Position numbers and translations under genes: made by a program. A DNA stretch of 64,000 bases from Brachypterus glaber (lineage: Eukaryota; Arthropoda; Insecta; Coleoptera; Kateretidae): positions 372,001-436,000 of the forward strand of contig OY294049.1 of assembly GCA_958510825.1 (NCBI GenBank). Reading direction: 5' to 3'. Below the pieces are notes generated by a model. That model saw only the letters and a program-made list of their open reading frames with translations. It was not told the DNA's origin and made no database searches. This document shows, in pieces, positions 33,582 through 45,379 of the stretch. Numbering within the stretch: position 1 is the first letter of the stretch; each line of letters starts with the position of its first letter.

Positions 33582-33745
33582 TAAGGGCATATCCACAGCC
33601 TCGCATAACAAGCATAGTACATAAGAATGCGATACCGTAATTGGCTTGATTTGCCGTCATGTATCTTGTAAGCCAATCACGGTATCACATTTCGTTTAGA
33701 CTTATGTACCTTGCTTTTTATGCGAGCCTCTGGATATGCCTTAAC
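33582..33745. mobile_element. Foldback MITE of about 165 bp
   Basis: 'aagggcatatccacagcctc' (left) pairs with 'gagcctctggatatgcctt' (right), with internal pairing of 'ataccgtaattggct' and 'agccaatcacggtat'. Confidence 0.7.
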
Positions 33746-35343
33746 GCTCCGTAACATTTTTTCAAATTATTTATTTATTTACATAAATTTTATTCAATTG
33801 AATTCAATAACGAACAAATATCATGTTCATTTTTTGTTGGGCGACGAACAGAAGCTGAGATATGAACCAAAAGCAAAAAAAAATGCGTTACTCTACGATC
33901 TAATAGAAAAGTTACAAAAAAAATGAAGTTTTCAGATTTTAAAATAACCTATTTCTTAGTATTTTACTTTTCTGCTCGTTACCATGACAGCAATCAGAAA
34001 AGTGATTTTTTTTCGCGCCCACAGTTTAGGTAACCGGGATGTTAATCGTAAAACATCTGTCACTGACAATTACATGCGACGAGAGGTTGGTCCGCCATTT
34101 ATTAAATATAAAATTGTTATTTATTTTGAATCAAATCTCAATTTCGTGTGCTAAATATTTGTGTGCTATATATTTGTTGTTACGAAGGAATTATGGAGAG
34201 TTACAGTGATTAAGATTTTTCTTTTACACCAACAGATTTGCAGAAAATTGTGCTTAAGTGCTGCGACCTTGTAAGAAATTTATTTATTTATTTTAGATCG
34301 TAGAAAAAATGTTGTTTGTATTACGAGCGCAAAATGTGATGTCAATTTGCGCTCTTAATACAAAAATAACTATTTTGCACATAACTATGCAGAAAAAATC
34401 GCACAGGGGTGCGAATTTGGATTTAAGCTTTTCAAACAAACCCATTTTGATTACAAAAACAGAGAATGTGCATTTCATTGCAAGGTCAAGCTACCGTTCG
34501 ACTGTACTATTACAAGTAAGGTGGCTGAGCCAATTATTGTCATGTTCCCAATATTGCCACCCCCCTTAAACTTGTTAGTTCGCCCTATATCTCATAGATG
34601 GCACTGCCAATATATCTGTTATATAGAAAATATGCCTGAAAATATGATGTATCTGTATCTAGTTGGTAATTGAGTACACAAAAACGCAGTTCGTATTTCT
34701 TGCTCTTACACTATAAAAACTTGTAAAATTGTGCTGACTGTAGCAAGCTGGGTAGCATCGATTATTTCAGGGCGAGAACATAATAAGGTAGGCACAAACT
34801 TGCACTTTCTTGGACCATATTGTGTTTCAATAAAAAAGTTGTGTCCTTAATATTGCCATGTGAAGTAGTTGACAACAAATAAAATACAAAAACAAAAAAC
34901 AACAAGAAAAAAAGTAAGGCAGAAATCAGAGAGTTATGAATCTTGGTTCTACTTTTTATCGTCAGGCCGATATGAGATTGTAAACGATACGTATATGAAG
35001 AGTGCGTGGGGCTTACTAAACACGACAAATTGTTATTGTGTCAAAATTGTACCTAAAAAGAGCTGATATTGTTATTGTGCCACAATATTTTCTTATTAGT
35101 TTGTTAATATTTTGTAAGTTTGTTCTTTACTAGTATTCCCAATACCCTGGCAATATTTGAGACATGTGTTCCTAATATTGTCAGTATGCATTTTTTTAAG
35201 CAATAATATTGTTTTGAAGCTCCTGTAGTATGTTTATGTTTCACCCATTATGATATGTTTATCGTTAATGTAGTAAAGTTTCAGGCGATTACAAATAAAT
35301 TTGGATGCAGTAAAAAATAAAATGTCTTAATATGGCTATAATT
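33746..35343 (-). other. Intron 3 tract with possible gene fragments
   Basis: A plus-strand frame ending at 33926 encodes FLLGDEQKLRYEPKAKKNAL in its second half, which I do not recognise. At 34193 an ATG opens MESYSD, stop, then in the same frame DFSFTPTDLQKIVLKCCDL and a GTAAGA: it has the look of a broken first exon. Positions 34370-34513 are half of the MITE at 32229-32483. Nothing else is supportable. Confidence 0.35.
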
Positions 35344-36117
35344 CCCTGGTAGAAAAGTAGAGAAATCTAACTTAACATAACATTAGATTAATGACATTTT
35401 TATGTTTAGTTTCAAACAATATCCCAAAAAAAAGTTTGCAAATTCTCAAAAAATAAAATTATAAATAAAAGATTTTATTCTCCTTGATTAAACAGACAGT
35501 AGTATTATTTATGCGCTATCGTTCTTGAATATAATGTATCTAACAATAATATTTGTATATTATAAATATATATTAAATTACAATATAATTTTATATTTAT
35601 TATTTCCATAAGTTTAAAAAAATATTATCCCCCAAGAGTCAAAATTATAGTAAGTCTGGCAACGCTGTACTAGAGTTGAAAAAATATTTTAAGATTCTGA
35701 ATGTATAAATAAATATTAACTAACCTAATATAAAGTTTTTCTGAGAGGTAAACGTATTTATCAAAGTATAACAGCATATTACACGAAAAATATTTAATGC
35801 CAGCTAAAAAGATGGCTATTTTATAAATAAATGTAACGAAATTATGTTTAAAAATATTAGGTATGATTGCTAAAATATATTAAGATTTATTTATATGAAT
35901 AAATTTGTCTCCAGCTGCCATTTTATGATGCTGGTAGAAATTTCCTAGTTGGCCACGCCCCCTCCGAAAGTTAGAAATTATAACGTATTTCTAACTTAAC
36001 AATCTAACGTTAGATTAACTTTAAAAAGCAGGACATTTGCACATATTTTATAACGTACTTTTATACAGTTTTCTGACATTAGAAAAACATTATTCTAACG
36101 TTAAAATTCTACTAGGG
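35344..36117. mobile_element. Element with CCCTRGTAGAAA termini, copy 2
   Basis: It begins 'ccctggtagaaaa' and ends 'attctactaggg'. It lacks the family A insertion present in copy 1 (2552-3750) and shares 'gtctggcaacgctgta', 'ttggccacgccccctccg' and the 'taacgtta' end. Its right end is only 33 bases from the exon 3 splice donor. Confidence 0.65.
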
Positions 36118-36150
36118 TTGGCTTACCCACCTTAATTCAAAAAGACTTAC

Positions 36151-36352
36151 CCTTTCCACCATGGTGCTGTTTCTGGACCAAACAATCCACCGAATCCAAA
36201 AAGACTACCAGGTTTTGTTCCCAAACCGAAATTATTTAAATCAAAGTCGGCAGGATTAATAAATTCGGGAATTTGAGGAAGTTGGCCAAATCCGTCAGTG
36301 TCTACGTCCACGACACCACCAGGGAGGGGAAGATTGATGGGCCGGTTATTAT
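36151..36352 (-). CDS. mfas: mfas-like exon 3: Pro/Gly linker before the EMI domain
   Basis: Minus-strand acceptor 'tttttattgcag' ends at 36353, and donor GTAAGT begins at 36150. The exon needs one base (G) from exon 2 for its first codon (GAT) and leaves GG for exon 4. It encodes residues 99-165: NNRPINLPLPGGVVDVD, LPQIPEFINPADFDLNNFGL, a Gly/Phe run, and ends APWWKG, which joins to PNVC in exon 4. The segment is extracellular by inference from the signal peptide in exon 1. No membrane segment is seen. Confidence 0.85.
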
Positions 36353-36775
36353 CTGCAATAAAAAAATAGTTTTTTTGTACAGTGATCAGTAAGTGGCATG
36401 CCAAAATTTAAGGTTTGTCCGAAAATGAGCCCTAAGGAAGCTACGGCCCTTTAAAATTGTACTAAAAATAAGAATTTTAATGAATAACTCTGGTACCGTT
36501 TAAGCTAAAGCGACCAGGTTTTACTTATTAACTAGTATTAATAAGGGCAATTAGTATATGTTAATTTATTTTTTTGAATTTTTTTATTGAATTTATGTGT
36601 AAGGCTTAACACATATTTGCTCCAAACTTTTTTATGTTTTGCCCCAAACTTTTTTACGTTTCTTTTTATTTTTTTAAAAACTTTTTCAATATTTTTTGTT
36701 TTTTAAAAAGAAAATTTTTTTAATTTTTTTATTAAAAATTAAAAAAAAGATAATTTTTTTTTAATAAATAAATAC
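36353..36775 (-). other. Intron 2 (423 bp) with a transposon fragment
   Basis: Positions about 36400-36680 match the interior of the TA-flanked element at 16217-16942 ('gtccgaaaatgagccctaag', 'gtgtaaggcttaacacat'). The rest is A/T-rich with the branch/acceptor region near 36353-36375. Confidence 0.6.
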
Positions 36776-37005
36776 CTGGTAATGGTTCCACAGTAGGTGG
36801 CTGGGCATCATGTGGTTTTGGATTAAGAACCGGCTTTTGTTCGGTACCAGCACCCACTGGATCCTTATAATCGGGCCCCAATTCTTCCCTTTCTTTTTCT
36901 TTTCTTCCAACATTTTCTACATCTGGTTCGAATGACGCTCTAGGCTGTGTGCTAGGATCATTGAACTGCCATGTCTGGACAAATGGACCTTGTCGTAAAA
37001 CATTA
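36776..37005 (-). CDS. mfas: mfas-like exon 2: charged/Pro-rich N-terminal region
   Basis: Acceptor 'tcttattttcag' ends at 37006 on the minus strand, and donor 'gtattt' begins at 36775. The first base completes the Ser codon opened by AG in exon 1. The exon encodes residues 22-98: SNVLRQGPFVQTWQFNDPST, then a Glu/Lys stretch (VGRKEKEREELGPDYKDP) and a Pro-rich end (NPKPHDAQPPTVEPLP). No methionine-started frame covers it. It is supported by the splice sites, phase match with both neighbours and absence of stops. Confidence 0.8.
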
Positions 37006-38325
37006 CTGAAAATAAGAAATAAGAAATTTTAATAGTAGGTATATTAGGCACCGAGTACACGAACCTAGTTTTTAGTACTCGATGTGCACTGAAATGGTTT
37101 GCGTCTAGGAGCGTATACTATTTTTCCTAGGAACTAAACATCAAAAAAAATATCTTAAAATTAGTTTGTCAATTTCAGGTTATTCCTATCGAAAATTACT
37201 AATAGGTTCTAATAAAATCTAATAAAAATTTAAGTCGGTTTTACTAGATTTTATTAACATGGTTTAAAACCGACTAAACGATATAGTCGGATTAATTAGG
37301 AACTTTCTGTTTTTCAACTTACAATTAAAAACATATAAATAATTTTTATTAGTTTGTAGTAGGATTCCTAATCGCGTAAGAAATTTTAGTCGTTTTAAGT
37401 CGGATAAGCTTTTATTTTAATTTATTAGGATTTTTTTTGCATATTTTAGTAGTCGGAACTTTTTTTTTTAACTCACAATTAAAAAAATTAATTATTTTTT
37501 ATTAGTTTGTAGTAGGATCCTAATCGCGTAAGAAATTTTAGTCGTTTTAAGTCGGATAAGCTTTTATTTTAATTTATTATTTTTTTTTGCACATTTTATT
37601 AGATTTAATTCGTAACATTTTTTAATAAAAAAACTTATTACTTTTCCAAAGGAAAGTTAGTAAAAAAAAACGAAAAAAAAAAAAAATATTGCTTTTGTTT
37701 ACTTTTTATATCCAAAAAATATGATTTCTTTCAAAAAAATTCGGTCGGTCGGTGTGTCCGGGAAATTTATGACCAGAATAACTTAAGAAAGCTTCGGGCT
37801 ATAACTTCAAATTTGGACTATGGGTTGATTATCCAAAGTCCTAGGCTGGGATTGTTTTTGGTAAAAATCAGGGTGGGGTAAGGGGGCAAAATGGGGTTAT
37901 TTTTCTTTCAAAAAACATTTTTTTTCAATTTATTTTTCGTTATACGAAAAAGGGAACTTTTTTGAAAAAAATTAACATTTTTTTATTTTTTTTTCATTTT
38001 ACGAAAAAAAAAGGAAATTTTTCGAAAACATTTTTTTGATTTTTTTTTGTTTTTGATTTCAATGGACCTAGGCCATGGTGCTTTTTTGGGGGTATTTTTT
38101 TTTTTGGAAACTCTGAAATTTCTTTACCATTCGATAGTACCGTCCATTTATATGATTTTCAGGGAAAAATTAAATCTACCGAGCGCTTCGTTTTTTTTTT
38201 TTTTTTAATAAATTACGGATTTTCGCCATCGCCTCGAAAACGTTACGCAGCGTTACAGAGGGGAGTTCAAAAATGCCAAATTTTGCGTTACGTAATACTT
38301 GAACGCTCCCTAACCGACTATGACC
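37006..38325 (-). other. Intron 1, first part: element with CCTATCGAAAAT ends and repeats
   Basis: From about 37186 ('cctatcgaaaattactaata') to about 38396 ('attagatattttcgatagg') the ends are inverse, suggesting a DNA element of about 1.2 kb. Inside, a block of about 170 bp ('attagtttgtagtaggat', 'gtcgttttaagtcggataag') occurs twice in tandem (37330-37590), and 37740-37870 is an inverse copy of the dispersed repeat found in the histone spacer. Long T runs follow to 38220. Confidence 0.5.
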
Positions 38326-38550
38326 TAATAAAAGCTTCCTAATAAAATTTGACTAAATTTTTTTTATTTGGTTTTATTAGATATTTTCGATAGGGATGTG
38401 TTTGACGTTTACCAATTTTCTGACAGCAGATATGTAAAATTAGTTAAAATTAGCTGATTGTCAATTCTCAACCGTTCTCATATGCTATATAGGGGAAATG
38501 TATACCTACTAACTAGGTAAATATCCCCACTTTAACCACCTAAGTAGGGA

Positions 38551-38830
38551 ATGGTTCTTTATAATTTTAAGAAATCAAAATTTAGTGATATTAATTGAGT
38601 AAGTGACTTTCAAAGCGCAGTTTTTGACTTTGTGACATAGCAGCTTATCAGTTAGGAAACAATTAAAATTGATTGTCAAGTAATTGACAAGCTGCTATGT
38701 CACAAAGGCAAAAACTGCGTTGTAAAAATCACCTCCTCAATTATAATTACTATTAAAGGGGTATAAAAATTTCAACAATTTTTTTACAAAAAATTATAAA
38801 TTTTGATTTCTCAAAATTAGTTTGGTTCGG
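38551..38830. repeat. Inverted repeat 1 of the duplicated unit
   Basis: 'gcagtttttgactttgtgac' and 'gtcacaaaggcaaaaactgc' pair around a centre near 38665. Outer arms ('ttaagaaatcaaaattta' against 'taaattttgatttctcaaa') also pair. The second copy is at about 40594-40872. Confidence 0.7.
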
Positions 38831-39077
38831 TTATATACCAAGGTAGAGAAGACATTTTTTAAGCGAGGCCATAATAGTCTTCTCTACCGTGGTTTATATA
38901 TAAATTTTTTCTATTCTAGCACTGTTTAAGTACATATTTTAATTCAGACAATAAAGTAAATAATGTAACAGGAATGCTGTTTCTTGATATTTTCATAAAA
39001 ATCGAGTAGCCATGATACTTTGAAGTTTAAAAATTTAGTTTTTCTAGGATTTTTATTATAATATTTAGCTAATTACA

Positions 39078-39624
39078 CAGCTCCACGAAAAAAATGGAAA
39101 AAAATGCTTCCTCTGACCAGACCATGTTTATTCGATGTTTTTGGGGTCGCTAAATCCGAGTCTGAACTCAGAATTGCTCCATCAGGTCATAATTTTTGTA
39201 TACACTTAACCAAAGGGTGCAAAAATTGCTTACATTCAGATGTTATTAAGTGTAGAAAAAAATTGTGACCTGATGGAGCATTCTGAGGTCAGATTCGGTT
39301 TCAGCGACCTTGAAATTTTAAAAATGCGTTGGTCTAGTCTCTGGCACATAAAATTTCATGTGCCAGGGACTAGACCAACGCATTTTTAAATCGTCGCTGA
39401 AACGGAATCTGACCTCAGAATTGCTCCATCAAGTCACAATTTTCTTCTACACTTAATAACATCTGAATTTAAGGAATTTTCGCACCCTTTGGTTAAGTGT
39501 ATACAAAAATTGTGACCTGATGGAGCAATTCTGAGGTCAGACTCGGATGCAGCGACCCCAAAAACATCGAATAAACATGGTCTGGTCAGAGGAAGCATTT
39601 TTTTGATTTTTTTTGTAAAGCTTT
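39078..39624. repeat. Inverted repeat 2 of the duplicated unit (about 547 bp)
   Basis: The arms 'ggaagcatttttttg' (right) and 'aaaaaatgcttcc' (left) extend through 'ctgaccagaccatgtttatt', 'gctccatcaggtca', 'acttaaccaaagggtgc' and 'atgcgttggtctagtc' to a centre at 39353 ('cataaaatttcatg'). The second copy is at 41125-41666. Confidence 0.8.
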
Positions 39625-39639
39625 GTTATTGATGGTATT

Positions 39640-40290
39640 AGTTAATAATTATTAGAGATCGGATTTTACCGAGTCGTGACGTCAAAATGCATAGCCGGGT
39701 ACAACAAATTAATAATAATTTTATAAAAATGTTTTCTAAACTATCAAACTACTACATTTACCAAGAAAAGTATATAAATATTATGAAAATCCTCTAACGT
39801 TTTTATTTAAGTAATAGAAAATTAAAAAAAAACATAACAGATCGGAAAATTATGATTTAGTTGGACTTTTAAATAATCCAAATTTTATTTAATAGTATTG
39901 TAACATGGCTGGGCATTACTTTTATCAAGTTAAACAAAATCTGCCTGGCCAATCCTTTTCTATTCGTAATAACAGCTCACGTGACGTGACGTTGGTAAAA
40001 GTAATACCCAGCCACCATGCCACAATACTATAAATGTAATTTGGATTATTAAAGAGCCCAGCTTAATCTTAATTTTCAGAATTGTTATTTTTTTAAATTT
40101 TCTTTTACTTAAATAAAACGTTACGGGATTTTCATAATATTTATGTAATTTTCTTTGGTTATGTAGTATTTTGGCAACATATTAAACATTTTTATAAAAT
40201 TAATATGAATTTGTAAACTTATTGTACCCGGCTATGCATTTTGACGTCACGACTCGCGAAAATCTGATATCTAATAATTATTATAATTAA
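39640..40290. repeat. Inverted repeat 3 of the duplicated unit (about 650 bp)
   Basis: 'gtcgtgacgtcaaaatgcat' (left) pairs with 'atgcattttgacgtcacgac' (right), then 'agccgggtaca', 'agtattgtaacatggctggg' and 'attacttttatcaa' pair with their inverses towards a centre near 39960. The second copy is at about 41682-42331. Confidence 0.8.
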
Positions 40291-40372
40291 TTAGGGGAAA
40301 GTGGGTATGTTTCGACCAGTGAGGAGGATTCAACCATTTGATTTTATTTAAAAACTATTTAACTTTTTAACT

Positions 40373-42407
40373 TAATAAAAGCTTCCTAATAAAATTTGAC
40401 TAAATTTTTTTTATTTGGTTTTATTAGATATTTTCGATAGGGATGTGTTTGACGTTTACCAATTTTCTGACAGCAGATATGTAAAATTAGTTAAAATTAG
40501 CTGATTGTCAATTCTCAACCGTTCTCATATGCTATATAGGGGAAATGTATACCTACTAACTAGGTAAATATCCCCACTTTAACCACCTAAGTAGGGAATG
40601 GTTCTTTATAATTTTAAGAAATCAAAATTTAGTGATATTAATTGAGTAAGTGACTTTCAAAGCGCAGTTTTTGACTGTGACATAGCAGCTTATCAGTTAG
40701 TAAACAATTAAAATTGATTGTCAAGTAATTGACAAGCTGCTATGTCACAAAGGCAAAAACTGCGTTGTAAAAATCACCTCCTCAATTATAATTACTATTA
40801 AAGGGGTATAAAAATTTCAACAATTTTTTTACAAAAAATTATAAATTTTGATTTCTCAAAATTAGTTTGGTTCGGTTATATACCAAGGTAGAGAAGACAT
40901 TTTTTAAGCGAGACCATAATAGTCTTCTCTACCGTGGTTTATATATAAATTTTTTCTATTCCAGCACTGTTTAAGTACATATTTTAATTCAGACAATAAA
41001 GTAAATAATGTAACAGGAATGCTGTTTCTTGATATTTTCATAAAAATCGAGTAGCCATGATACTTTGAAGTTTAAAAATTTAGTTTTTCTAGGATTTTTA
41101 TTATAATATTTAGCTAATTACACAGCTCCACGAAAAAAATGGAAAAAAATGCTTCCTCTGACCAGACCATGTTTATTCGATGTTTTTGGGGTCGCTAAAT
41201 CCGAGTCTGAACTCAGAATTGCTCCATCAGGTCATAATTTTTGTATACACTTAACCAAAGGGTGCAAAAATTGCTTACATTCAGATGTTATTAAGTGTAG
41301 AAAAAAATTGTGACCTGATGGAGCATTCTGAGGTCAGATTCGGTTTCAGCGACCTTGAAATTTTAAAAATGCGTTGGTCTAGTCTCTGGCACATAAAATT
41401 TCATGTGCCAGGGACTAGACCAACGCATTTTTAAATCGTCGCTGAAACGGAATCTGACCTCAGAATTGCTCCATCAAGTCACAATTTTCTTCTACACTTA
41501 ATAACATCTGAATTTAAGGAATTTTCGCACCCTTTGGTTAAGTGTATACAAAAATTGTGACCTGATGGAGCAATTCTGAGGTCAGACTCGGATGCAGCGA
41601 CCCCAAAAACATCGAATAAACATGGTCTGGTCAGAGGAAGCATTTTTTTGATTTTTTTTGTAAAGCTTTGTTATTGATGGTATTAGTTAATAATTATTAG
41701 AGATCGGATTTTACCGAGTCGTGACGTCAAAATGCATAGCCGGGTACAACAAATTAATAATAATTTTATAAAAATGTTTTCTAAACTATCAAACTACTAC
41801 ATTTACCAAGAAAAGTATATAAATATTATGAAAATCCTCTAACGTTTTTATTTAAGTAATAGAAAATTAAAAAAAAACAGATCCGAAAATTATGATTTAG
41901 TTGGACTTTTAAATAATCCAAATTTTATTTAATAGTATTGTAACATGGCTGGGCATTACTTTTATCAAGTTAAACAAAATCTGCCTGGCCAATCCTTTTC
42001 TATTCGTAATAACAGCTCACGTGACGTGACGTTGGTAAAAGTAATACCCAGCCACCATGCCACAATACTATAAATGTAATTTGGATTATTAAAGAGCCCA
42101 GCTTAATCTTAATTTTCAGAATTGTTATTTTTTTAAATTTTCTTTTACTTAAATAAAACGTTACGGGATTTTCATAATATTTATGTAATTTTCTTTGGTT
42201 ATGTAGTATTTTGGCAACATATTAAACATTTTTATAAAATTAATATGAATTTGTAAACTTATTGTACCCGGCTATGCATTTTGACGTCACGACTCGCGAA
42301 AATCTGATATCTAATAATTATTATAATTAATTAGGGGAAAGTGGGTATGTTTCGACCAGTGAGGAGGATTCAACCATTTGATTTTATTTAAAAACTATTT
42401 AACTTTT
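40373..42407. repeat. 2.04-kb tandem duplication, copy 2
   Basis: Direct copy of 38326-40367 with the same four inverted repeats. The junction between copies is the few bases 'taact'. It may be a recent tandem duplication or two haplotypes stacked by the assembler. Confidence 0.9.
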
Positions 42408-43593
42408 GAGTGCTTCCAGTAGTGCCAACTAATAAGTATGAAGCTGAAGTTTGCAACGTTACTTTAATATACTATTTGAATTTTCGTTGCAAAAAAACGT
42501 TGCAAACTTCAGCTTCATTAATAAGTTTAGTGGCTATAGTGCCTAGTTAAAGTTTGGTCAAATTCGGAAAGGTCTAAGAAAAATTACGAAAAAATCAATT
42601 TTTTGTGAAAATCAGGTAAGGTTTTGGTTCTACATTTTTTTTATTGATATTTTCCTAGTGGTAAAATCTATTCAAAATCGGTTTTATATGATTAAACAAG
42701 TGTTTTATTGGTTTCATTTTCATGCACTGAACCTAACCTAATTCGTTTATTTTACCGGGTATCATCATATTATTTAAAATATGAGTATATAGGGATGATT
42801 CGACCACTGGATGGAACAATTGAAAAATTAAAATAATATTAAAAATCCAATCCGTTTTTTAGTTTTCCAATATACTTTTAATATTGGTTCGTATTTTCAG
42901 ATTACCTGCTACTTACTAGGTAGTTTTGTATTGTTTTTTTTATATTGGTTAAATAGTTTCTGGTTCCTTTTAATATTAGTGTAATATTATTTGTTCATGT
43001 TCTAGTTATTTTTAATAAAACATTAATAATTTTTGGTTCATTTTAATGTTGGTTCTATATTTTTATAACTATATTAGAACTATATTATAAAGTTTTAATA
43101 ATAAATATTAAATATTTTAATAAAATTTATAATTTCATTTACCCTGGTTTAATCATCCCCACCATGTAACTATTTTTATTTTAATTTATAAAACTAATTA
43201 TTCTTAAATTAATACAACTTGTACTATATTATTTAATAGAAAACATATTAAACTATAGATTGGTATAAATAAATAAAATAAAATAATTTATTAAATATTT
43301 TATAAAACGATTTAAACATTAAGAGGTCGAAACATCCCCACTCTCCCCTATGTTTAATAAGTAAAAAGTTATTAAAAGCTATTTCCTTGGGTTAAATTAG
43401 TGAGAATTGAAAGAACTGGAACATTAAAAGTAAAGAAATCAGCTGATTTTATTATCTAGTAGGAGATAATTTTATTTATTATTGACCTAGGTAAAGATAT
43501 TTAATTTCTCGAATTAAAAACTAGCTGACTTTTAAAGCTAGTAGTAAAAAAACCTTTTATTGTAATTTTAAGCATTCTTATTTAGTTGCCTAC
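42408..43593 (-). other. Intron 1, last part
   Basis: Positions 42437-42517 form a hairpin ('gaagctgaagtttgcaacg' against 'cgttgcaaacttcagcttc'). The rest, to the exon 1 donor, is very AT-rich and without recognisable elements. Confidence 0.45.
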
Positions 43594-43658
43594 CTATAAT
43601 AGTCACAGTTGGCTCCAAAAACAACAAAACTAAACAAAACAAATGCTGTACGAAGCAT
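43594..43658 (-). CDS. mfas: mfas-like exon 1: start codon and signal peptide
   Basis: On the minus strand ATG at 43658 opens MLRTAFVLFSFVVFGANCDYY, a basic residue followed by a hydrophobic core and a small-residue cleavage region (GANC), i.e. a secretory signal peptide. The exon ends AG followed by a GTAGGC donor at 43593. AG joins the T of exon 2 to give Ser. Joining exons 1-5 (65+230+202+168+265 nt) gives 310 in-frame codons: signal peptide, linker, EMI (about 167-252) and FAS1 start (about 257 onward). The product should be a secreted adhesion or matrix protein of the midline fasciclin/TGFBI group. Only the N-terminal third or so is in the window. The start was chosen as the only Met in frame with a signal peptide upstream of exon 2. 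Confidence 0.8.
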
Positions 43659-43765
43659 AGTTGATAACTGTCTTTGTATTTTCAATGCTGATCGCTTGGA
43701 TTCACTCGCGTTCCGCTTTAACAACTAAGTCTTCCTCTGAGGAAGCGATTGAATATATCACCTTG
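43659..43765 (-). promoter_or_regulatory. Probable 5' leader and core promoter of the mfas-like gene
   Basis: Upstream of the ATG on the minus strand there is a less AT-rich stretch with 'gaacgcgagtgaatccaagc'. A TATA-like 'gatatattc' lies near 43751-43759, about 95 bases before the ATG. I infer a transcription start near 43725-43735. No direct evidence. Confidence 0.35.
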
Positions 43766-44059
43766 GTGGCCCATCAATGGTGGGGCAGTGGATCATCAGT
43801 AAGTGCACGATTATAACACTGGTCGACAAAGAACATGGCCGGAGCACAGTAGGGTGGAGTGAATTTTTTTTGCCCAATTAAATAGCACTACGTACCAAAA
43901 GTTGCCTAAATGTAATTTTTTCAAGACTTTTTGAAATTAATGAGAATTTAAGAAATTTTAAAAAGCTGTTGAATGGACCAATAATTATATTTATAATGCT
44001 TTTTATGGTTTAATTATTCAGCAATTCTCTTATAATTGCTGTAAAAACACTGTAAAATA
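43766..44059. other. Upstream flank of the mfas-like gene
   Basis: Positions 43848-43856 read 'cagtagggtgg', similar to the ends of the hAT-type elements at 14486 and 24329. No matching right end is visible before the gap. Nothing else recognised. Confidence 0.35.
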
Positions 44060-44424
44060 CACTGCCCAGTAAAAAAAGTTTTACCATTTTTCCACCCCGC
44101 GCGTATAATATATTTTTTATTATCAAATTCACTTTGAGCAACATCAAAAACCCCAATATAACAACAGGGGATGGATTTTGATTTTTTTATTCTAAGATTC
44201 AGTTTTAGCAACCTCGAAAACCCCGTTACACCTATTTTCACGAAAATCACACCCACCCTCTGGGGTGGGGTTTATTATCAGATTCACTTTTAGCAACCTC
44301 AAAAACCCCAATATTCCAATTTTCAAAAAAATCACCCCCACCCTTAAGGGGGTGGATTTAGAAAAAATAATATTTCAAGATTCAGTTTTAGCAACCTCAA
44401 AAACCCCTATATACAAATTTTCAG
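44060..44424. mobile_element. Family A repeat running into the assembly gap
   Basis: Begins 'acactgcccagtaaaa', followed by units with 'cagattcacttttagcaacc' and hairpins such as 'cacccttaagggggtgg'. It is cut at 44424 by the run of N. Confidence 0.6.
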
Positions 44425-44624
44425 NNNNNNNNNNNNNNNNNNNNNNNNNNNNNNNNNNNNNNNNNNNNNNNNNNNNNNNNNNNNNNNNNNNNNNNNNNNN
44501 NNNNNNNNNNNNNNNNNNNNNNNNNNNNNNNNNNNNNNNNNNNNNNNNNNNNNNNNNNNNNNNNNNNNNNNNNNNNNNNNNNNNNNNNNNNNNNNNNNNN
44601 NNNNNNNNNNNNNNNNNNNNNNNN
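44425..44624. other. Assembly gap (200 N)
   Basis: Exactly 200 undetermined bases. Such a round number may be a placeholder instead of a measured length. Left of it is family A repeat; right of it the sequence enters the histone spacer in the middle, at the point equivalent to 51846. Confidence 0.95.
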
Positions 44625-45011
44625 ACCCGTAACTTTTAAACGGGACGAGATATAGGCTTCAAATTTGAAATATTTATATCACACAACAAAAAGTATAATT
44701 TTCAAAAATTTTTTTGTTTCTTTTTTTTTTTCTTTAAAACTGATGAAGTATTTTTTTTTTAATTAATTTTTTGATATTTTGCACATATAGTTCCGAATCA
44801 TGAATAAAAACAGTATTATCATTTTATGACTAATTGTTTATCATTTTCTGGTTAAATTTTTCAATATTTATGCACAAGACATTACAACAAAAAAAAAAAA
44901 ATAAAAAAATGAATAATTTTTAAGATTTTTTTCTTTTCTTAATGAATAGTTAAACATTTGATATTTAAAGCTTACAAGCTTATCTTATTCCGTTCTAAAT
45001 AGAATAATAAC

Positions 45012-45151
<140 letters not shown>

Positions 45152-45318
45152 GACTCATGGAACAGTACCTTTGTCCATTACACCTTGTGATTTATTTATT
45201 TATTATGTGATATTACCTGTGATAATTTTAAAATGTTCACCGTGATAGAACCGTGCAAACTATCTGCGAACTCAAAGTAATAGTCTCTTCTTTTTTACAA
45301 ACGCTCACTATTTCCAAC

Positions 45319-45319
<1 letters not shown>

Positions 45320-45378
<59 letters not shown>
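45320..45378. repeat. (AAT)n microsatellite, unit 1
   Basis: About 19-20 trinucleotides downstream of H1. Equivalents at 52541-52597 and 62218-62280. Confidence 0.95.

Positions 45379-45379
<1 letters not shown>

Larger units (their letters stand above)
38326..40367. repeat. 2.04-kb tandem duplication, copy 1, rich in inverted repeats
   Basis: It is nearly identical to 40373-42407 over its full length. I see only a handful of differences, such as 'gactttgtgac' versus 'gactgtgac', 'gcgaggcc' versus 'gcgagacc', and a 6-base indel near 39830. The unit starts inside the right arm of the element ending at 38396. It holds four inverted repeats: 38551-38830, 38832-38905, 39078-39624 and 39640-40290. 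Confidence 0.9.

Noticed and set aside
44265..44639. 124-codon frame crossing the N gap
   Set aside because: It is translated through undetermined bases and family A repeat.
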